This document shows positions 58,436-64,000 of a stretch of 64,000 nucleotides of DNA, piece by piece. The notes beneath the pieces are model-generated. The model did no database searches, had not been told where the DNA came from, and saw nothing but the letters and a program-made list of their open reading frames with translations. The stretch's first letter is position 1, and each line of letters begins with the position of its first letter. Source of the stretch: Daucus carota subsp. sativus (lineage: Eukaryota > Streptophyta > Magnoliopsida > Apiales > Apiaceae). The stretch is taken from the NCBI RefSeq assembly GCF_001625215.2, contig NC_030384.2, positions 40,954,390 to 41,018,389 of the forward strand, read 5' to 3'. Both the position numbers and the translations under genes were made by a program.

Positions 58436-58768
58436 ACAACTTGATCACAGAGCTTTTGGAATCTTTAGATACAGTAAATTCAGTGTTGCCCTGTTGGAGA
58501 CAACAGGCTCATCATATGGTGGCAAGTTGCACTCTGTGACAGCCTCATTGTTTGCAGGTCCGTGCTTTAAGAACCTCAACTGAGGTTGTGTTGTTTAACC
58601 CGGCCGGCACACAGTGCACTGGATACTGATTCAGTTCATTATATATTCTTTTCTTGATGCGTATCTATCTTTTATTAATAAAAGGATAGCCGTACCGATT
58701 TCGATTAGTCTTTATTTTTCAGTCAAGTTATTATAATAAATTAAATTATTTATGTGTATTATATCAAT

Positions 58769-59175
58769 AAATTGGAAGGAGGTGGAACCACGTGCTCCAA
58801 ACTAAATTCATGTCGTCCCCTTTTACATGTTTATTTTCAAAATAATTTTTGTCTTTTTTTACATGTTCATTTATACTTTCAAAACTAATTTAATGATAGA
58901 TTTTCAAATACTCCTATATTCCCATAATTTCAATTTTCAAGATTTGACTTATTTAAAACTTGGTTGAATTCATGTTTTCAAGACATAAAACAGGAGTATT
59001 CCACCATTTTCAAGATATTAATTAGAGGTATTTAATGAAAAAATTTATACAATCAATTATTTCTTGGTATGTGTTTTTTTTTTCCAAAATGGACATGTAA
59101 AAAAGGACGGAGGGAGTACTTTCAAAACAACAAAAGATTTGGCATCAACCAAAATTCAATACAAGAGCGGAGCTT
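58769..59175 (+). promoter_or_regulatory. Duplicated, geneless UGT89 promoter split by a Stowaway-like insertion
   Basis: 58769-58812 (GGAAGGAGGTGGAACCACGT, then GCTCCAAACTAAATTCATG) matches the copy E promoter, and 59118-59175 (CAAAACAACAAAAGATTTGG, then AATACAAGAGCGGAGCTT) matches its TATA-proximal part. Between them sits an inserted element. No UGT coding sequence follows; a fresh promoter copy begins at 59465. This copy contains a perfect G-box CACGTG at ~58791. Confidence 0.8.
58813..59116. mobile_element. Stowaway-like MITE within the duplicated promoter
   Basis: CGTCCCCTTTTACATGTTTA at the left and ACATGTAAAAAAGGACGGAG at the right are inverted; the right border is followed by TA. The left terminal bases are eroded. 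Confidence 0.78.
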
Positions 59176-59179
59176 TCTG

Positions 59180-59395
59180 TTGGTCGTTTGACTTTTTGGC
59201 ACACACTTTCAAGTTCTTTGAATGTATAATTAAAATTATAATTTTTAAAATTTTTATTTTCTGAATAAAAAGTATATGATTATTAATATTATAATTCATA
59301 ATTTTTTTTTAAAATAGCATTTTTAATTAAACGGTCAAACAACTTAAAAGTGTATGCTAAAAAGTCAAGCGACTTATATTTCAAAACGGAGAGAG
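59180..59395. mobile_element. Second Stowaway-related MITE between the two promoter copies
   Basis: TCGTTTGACTTTTTGGCACA at the left, 'TGCTAAAAAGTCAAGCGA' at the right are inverted; the right end ACGGAGAGAG resembles an eroded CTCCCTCCGT terminus. Confidence 0.65.
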
Positions 59396-59464
59396 CGGCA
59401 AGAAGACAAACAAGGATCATATAGACTCTATATTATTTAGAAATTAAATTGTTTATCACATATT

Positions 59465-59674
59465 TAGAAATATATCGGAAGGAGGTGGGTGTGGGAGTTG
59501 GAACCACGTACTCCAAACTAAATTCATGTACTAACCGCATAAATTCTCCTAACTGTAAAAATAAATTTCTACCAAAACAACAAAAGCTTTGGCATCTCCC
59601 AAAGATGAATATAAAGGCAGAGCTTGGTAAGAAGAGTGTGAATATATCTACGTCTACCAGCTCTGTTTCACATT
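59465..59674 (+). promoter_or_regulatory. Promoter/leader of UGT copy E
   Basis: Holds CGGAAGGAGGTGGGTGTGGG, GGAACCACGTACTCCAAACT, ACCAAAACAACAAAAGCTTT and a TATA box AATATAAA (59608-59615), 60 bp before the ATG. Collinear with the copy A promoter (42460-42665, minus strand) and the orphan copy at 58769-59175. The ACCACGTAC core differs from the orphan's CACGTG by one base. Confidence 0.8.
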
Positions 59675-61093
59675 ATGGCAATCTCAGAAGCTGGAGCACA
59701 TATTTTGATCTTCCCTTATCCGGCACAGGGGCATATGATTCCCCTCTTAGACCTCACTCACCAACTCGCTCTTCGCAACCTAACCATCACCATTCTTGTG
59801 ACCCCCAAGAATCTCCACTATCTCAACCCACTGCTCATCAAACACCCCTCTATTCACCCCCTTGTTCTGCCTTTTCCACGTACTGATTCCATTCCTGATG
59901 GCGTCGAAAACGTCCGTGACCTCCCCAGCGGTGGCTTTCTATCGATGATGACAGCTTTATTTGATCTTTACCATCCCATGCTCAACTGGTTTAGGAAGCA
60001 TCCCTCTCCGCCCGTTGCTATTGTGTCTGATATATTTCTTGGCTGGACCAACCGGCTCGCTGCAGAGTTGAACATTCCCCGCTATGTTTTTTCGCCATCC
60101 GGTGTTCTGGCTATGTCCATTGCTTGTAATGTATGGCGGGATATGCCCAAAAGAAATGATCCAACCGATGAGAATGAAGTGATCAAGTTTAGCGATATTC
60201 CAAATTCCCCATCTCACAACCGGTGGAAGCTATCGCCAATGTTTAGGAGGCATGTGGAAGGAGACCCTCAATCCGAGGCATTAAAAGGTTTCCATATGGG
60301 GAATGTAGTAAGTCGTGGATTCGTTTTTAACTCCTTCACGGAGTTAGAGCGAGTTTATTTAGACTACATGAAAAAGTTTTTAGGTCATGATCAGGTGTGG
60401 GCGGTTGGACCGTTGCTCCCTTCAGAAGAAGAACGAGTAGGGCGAGGTGGAGCTAATCAGATTTTGGCTGGTGAGATTAAATCATGGCTCGATCAATTTG
60501 AAGACGCCACGGTTGTGTATGTGTGTTTTGGGAGTCAAGCTGTGTTGACAAATAAGCAAATGGAAATGCTGGCATTAGGGTTGGAGAAGAGTGGTGCACG
60601 GTTTCTCTGGTCGTCCAAGGAACCTACTACAGGACACATGGTAGGCGAATATGGCATGATCCCGTCTGGATTCGAAGATCGTGTAGCTGGCAGGGGCCTT
60701 ATTGTCAAAGGCTGGGCACCGCAGGTCGCTATATTGAGTCACCCAGCCGTGGGAGCTTTTCTAACTCATTGTGGCTGGAACTCCGTGCTCGAGGCAATTG
60801 CAGCGGGAGTGCCCATGCTGACTTGGCCAATGGGGGCTGATCAGTTTGCTAATGCTGACTTGTTAGACGAGCTTGAGGTGGGAACCAGAGTCTGCGAGGG
60901 CGAAAGAAGACTTCCTGATCCAGACAACTTGGCTCGATTGATCACTACTTCGGTAAGTGATGAAAAAGAAGTTCGATCAGGAAGGGCAAAGGTATTGAGT
61001 AAAGCAGCACTCGGGAGTACACAGAAAGATGGAACTTCTTATAGAGCTGTGAATAATTTAGTTGATCACTTGTCTAATCCTAAACAACTTTAG
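59675..61093 (+). CDS. UGT89: UDP-glycosyltransferase, UGT89-type (copy E)
   Basis: Intronless, 472 aa. Catalytic His20 (PAQGHMIP) and Asp119 (AIVSDIFLGW); canonical PSPG box at residues 347-390 (with LEAIAAGVP where others have LESIAAGVP). Linker PSEEERVGRGG. Strand orientation and promoter relation: same promoter type as the inverted copy A, which also shares the C-terminal QKDGTSYRAV and VDHLS.PK.L, so A and E are probably the closest pair. Likely cytosolic enzyme for small phenolic acceptors; substrate unknown. Confidence 0.95.
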   Translation: MAISEAGAHILIFPYPAQGHMIPLLDLTHQLALRNLTITILVTPKNLHYLNPLLIKHPSIHPLVLPFPRTDSIPDGVENVRDLPSGGFLSMMTALFDLYHPMLNWFRKHPSPPVAIVSDIFLGWTNRLAAELNIPRYVFSPSGVLAMSIACNVWRDMPKRNDPTDENEVIKFSDIPNSPSHNRWKLSPMFRRHVEGDPQSEALKGFHMGNVVSRGFVFNSFTELERVYLDYMKKFLGHDQVWAVGPLLPSEEERVGRGGANQILAGEIKSWLDQFEDATVVYVCFGSQAVLTNKQMEMLALGLEKSGARFLWSSKEPTTGHMVGEYGMIPSGFEDRVAGRGLIVKGWAPQVAILSHPAVGAFLTHCGWNSVLEAIAAGVPMLTWPMGADQFANADLLDELEVGTRVCEGERRLPDPDNLARLITTSVSDEKEVRSGRAKVLSKAALGSTQKDGTSYRAVNNLVDHLSNPKQL

Positions 61094-61819
61094 AACCACC
61101 TATCCAATAACCTAAGCATTCATAAATATAATAAAATGAAGCATAATGTGCTATATCTTGTTCAATGTTATGAAACAAAAAATAAAATGTAACACTACAA
61201 TGATATTCTATATCTTGTGCTAAATGCTTGGAGCTCCATTTATTCTCAACCGGGACTTTCAAATCATGCGGCCACTTTTGTGGTACTCATGCTCCAAATT
61301 TATAGTGTTAAGATGAACTGAAAGTAGTGATAAGGTGTTAGTTTTCTGCAGCAAATTCATCGACTAGTCAACCAGGAAAACGAAAGTTAACAGTTCTATG
61401 CAGAGATATCAACACTATATTCGGGTAGAAGTGTCCTTGACATAGTAATTAGGCTCTCATGTTTCCATTAAATTCGATACTATTTTTCATTTCTCTGAAT
61501 TATTCAAAAATGATACACAACGCCGGCTGAGTGCTGATAGTGAACTGCCGTTGGACAATATTTTTTTGTATCTTTCACTAGTGAAATTAAAAGATGTTAT
61601 CCTTGATTACAAAACTGTACAATTTTGAAATGAAGCTTTGCAGGCAATCGGGAAAGAAACAAATGCATCAGCTTATATCATCGAATAAATAATGTAAGGC
61701 AAACGTATAGAGGGTGAAAATGTAGTGTTTGTTTTTTATTGTTCTAATTATTTTCTCTCAAGAAGATTAAAATGGACTGAAACACTGTAATAGTGTTTGT
61801 GTTCACTTAGATAAAATGA
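61094..61819. other. Spacer between copy E and truncated copy F
   Basis: AT-rich, no gene. The point where UGT homology begins (~61820) is abrupt, with unrelated sequence just upstream. Confidence 0.5.
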
Positions 61820-63091
61820 CTCCACTATCTCAACCAACTCCTCATCAAACACCCCTCTATTCAGCCCCTTGTTCTGCCTTTTCCACCCACCACTTTGATT
61901 CCTCATGGCGTCGAAAACGCCCGTGACCTCCCCAGCGGTGGCTTTATATCAATGATAGCAGCTTTAGTTGGTCTCTATGATCCCATTGTTAACTGGTTTC
62001 GAAACCATCCCTCCCCGCCCGTGGCTATTATTTCTGATATGTTTTTTAGCTGGACCAATCGGCTCGCTGGAGAGTTGAAGATTTCACGCTATGTTTTTTC
62101 GCCTTCTGGGATATTAGCTTTGTCTGTTGTTTGGACTTCATGGCGGGATATGCCTAAGAGAAATGATCCAAAGGATGAGAATGAGGTGATCAAGTTTAGC
62201 AATATTCCAAATTGTCCATCTTATCCTTGGTGGAAGCTATCACCGTTGTTTAGGAGTTATGTGCAAGGGAAGTCACAATCCGAGCTTTTTAGAGCTTCGA
62301 GTCTAGAAAATGTTGCAAGTCGTGGAATCATTTTTAACTCATTTACGGAATTAGAGAAAATTTATTTGGACTATTTGAAAAAGTTTTTGGGTCATGATCG
62401 GGTCTGGACGGTTGGACCGCTGCTCCCTTCAGAAGAAGAGCGAGTAGAAAGAGGCGGGTCTAATGAAATTTTAGCTAAGGAGATCAAATCATGGCTTGAT
62501 CAATTCGAAAATCAGACAGTTGTGTATGTCTGTTTTGGAAGTCAAGCTGTGTTGACAAATAAGCAAATGGAAATGCTAGCATTGGGATTGGAGAAGAGCG
62601 GTGTCCGGTTCCTTTGGTCTTACAAGGAACCTACCAAGGGACACACGGTAGGAGAATATGGCATGATTCCATCAGGCTTCGAAGATCGCGTATCTGGCAG
62701 GGGCCTTATTGTGAAAGAATGGGCTCCGCAGGTCGCGATATTGAGTCACCCTGCCCTGGGTGCTTTTTTAACTCATTGTGGGTGGAATTCGGTGCTGGAG
62801 TCCATTGCAGCGGGAGTGCCAATGTTGACATGGCCAATGGGGGTTGATCAGTTTACAAATGCTAATTTGTTGGAGGAGCTTAGGGTGGGAACTAAAGTGT
62901 GTGAGGGAGAAAAAACAGTTCCTGATTCGGACGAGTTGGCTCGACTGCTGGCCAGTTCGGTGGGTGATGCAAAAGGAGTTCGAATAGCAAGGGCCAAGGT
63001 GTTGAGTAAAGCAGCGCGAGATAGTACAGGAAACGATGGAAGTTCTTACAGGGCTCTTGATAGTATAGTGGATCAGTTGTCCAAACCCTAA
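61820..63091 (+). pseudogene. UGT89 copy F, 5'-truncated (first ~46 codons lost)
   Basis: Homology starts abruptly at CTCCACTATCTCAACC (matching the LHYLN segment, ~residue 47). An in-frame TGA directly precedes it, and the region that would hold the GHMIP catalytic His is absent. From there the frame is open for over 400 codons to TAA at 63091, keeping the Asp (AIISDMFFSW) and a PSPG box with WAPQ, Trp22 and terminal Gln (GVDQ replaces GADQ). The first in-frame ATG encodes MIAALVGLYDP, well inside the fold. The intact downstream frame indicates recent truncation. It is very unlikely to be an active enzyme. Confidence 0.9.
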
Positions 63092-64000
63092 ACAACATTC
63101 TTATATGATCATCTCGGATGATTTGGCACCCTCCAAAATCATCTACTTTGTGGCATGTCCAAATATAATCTTTGTTATGTTCTCTGTTACACGTCACGTC
63201 ACTTCCAACTATTGGGTTCACCAAAAGAAACTATCACCCACTTTACACGGATGCCAACTTTTGACATCTCGTGCCACTTCATAAAATATTTGCAATTCTA
63301 ACAGAAGGCTAACAAGTAACAATGATGTTCTATCACGTCATGACAGGAGCGTTGACACCCCTCTTGACATCTTTATTGGAGATATATTGAAGAAAACTTT
63401 TATTTTTTCTATTATATATATCAAAAAATTATATGGTGAAAATTAATTATAACTTTTTTAGTATTTTTATTATTGGACTTATGACTTATGAGTATACATG
63501 TCTCGGCTCGATCAGCTCCCTCGCTCAGATAAACGAGCAGCTTGATTTGACTCATTTAAGTATAAGCCCGAACTTGTATGACTAATATCTGGCTCAGCAC
63601 AACTCAAATAACTCCTCTAGTTTCGATTGGGAAACACGAATACATATCATTTACCAAGTGATTCAGAGTGATGAAACTGGGCAGTAGATAACTAGAGTGA
63701 TGAGAACTTCTTGAACATAATGACCTGTAGAATAAATTTGCACAAATTACGATGCATGTGTGAACTTATCAACAATGCGGCCGACTGGATGCATCGCCCC
63801 CTTCTGGTGGCCTGTCTACAAAAGTGTTGGCCTTAGTCCTTGAAATGACTGGCGACCAATTTTTCTTTCAACTGCTTTTTTTGGAATTAATTTAGAAATA
63901 GTGTGTGTGTGTGTGTGTGTTTGTGAGTGTGTATTATGGTTCTGCTAAAAAGAGAAATATAGACAGGTGCACTGACTGATTGTGGCTGTCTTAATTTGAA
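63092..64000. other. 3' flank of copy F and spacer
   Basis: No gene seen. 63490-63600 is mildly GC-rich with 'CTCGGCTCGATCAGCTC'-type phrases that recall the hAT-like element at 14664, possibly a fragment. Confidence 0.4.
63901..63932. repeat. (GT)n microsatellite
   Basis: About ten GT units followed by two interrupted ones. Confidence 0.95.

Noticed and set aside
1-64000. CRISPR arrays, bacterial operons, viral insertions or organelle DNA
   Set aside because: No spaced direct-repeat array, no polycistronic layout, and no recognisable viral, chloroplast or mitochondrial genes were seen.

Overview
The window is nuclear plant DNA. It is AT-rich, its genes are split by GT-AG introns, and it is full of small non-autonomous DNA transposons (Stowaway-, PIF/Harbinger-, hAT- and Mutator-like). 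The gene set (FRUITFULL-type MADS-box, BSD-domain protein, O-fucosyltransferase-like GT65, gamma-type PI 4-kinase, RING-PHD protein, UGT89-type glycosyltransferases) points to a eudicot. The protein style and the dense CTCCCTCCGTCCC Stowaway family would fit an asterid, possibly Apiales, but the species cannot be fixed from the sequence alone.

Left part (1-39 kb) is ordinary single-copy gene space. Exons 2-8 of a FUL-like MADS-box gene (143-3539, +) are followed by a short Ser-rich gene resembling the plant 'gar2-related' family (4958-5607, +). Next come a five-exon BSD-domain gene (6417-11737, +), an eight-exon GT65 O-fucosyltransferase-like gene (19230-22105, +) and a PI4K-gamma gene (30061-31974, +) with an uninterrupted coding region and a long intron-bearing leader. 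A three-exon gene encoding a 698-residue RING plus PHD protein lies on the minus strand (39250-33805), tail to tail with the kinase. All exon joins were checked for reading phase and each model adds up to whole codons.

Right part (41-63 kb) is a tandem array of intronless UGT89-type UDP-glycosyltransferases. There is one full-length gene on the minus strand (41041-42459), four full-length genes on the plus strand (45854, 51236, 57017 and 59675), and a fifth plus-strand copy (61820-63091) that has lost its first ~46 codons, including the catalytic His. Three further relics show copies that came and went: a 5'-3' fused deletion remnant at 53732-53911, an orphan 3'-flank at 55985-56095, and a duplicated promoter without a gene at 58769-59175. 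The minus-strand gene and the gene at 59675 share a homologous ~200 bp promoter. The array is therefore a birth-and-death cluster, likely glycosylating phenolics or flavonoids judging by the family; substrates cannot be read from sequence.

Spaces between genes are mostly transposon debris. The clearest elements, with target-site duplications visible by eye, are a 554 bp Mutator-like foldback (12775-13328), an 882 bp hAT-like element (47588-48469), a three-level nested insertion (48548-50095), a Helitron 3' terminus (39782-39808) and many Stowaway-like MITEs. I saw no rRNA, tRNA, CRISPR array, organelle insertion or intact autonomous transposon.
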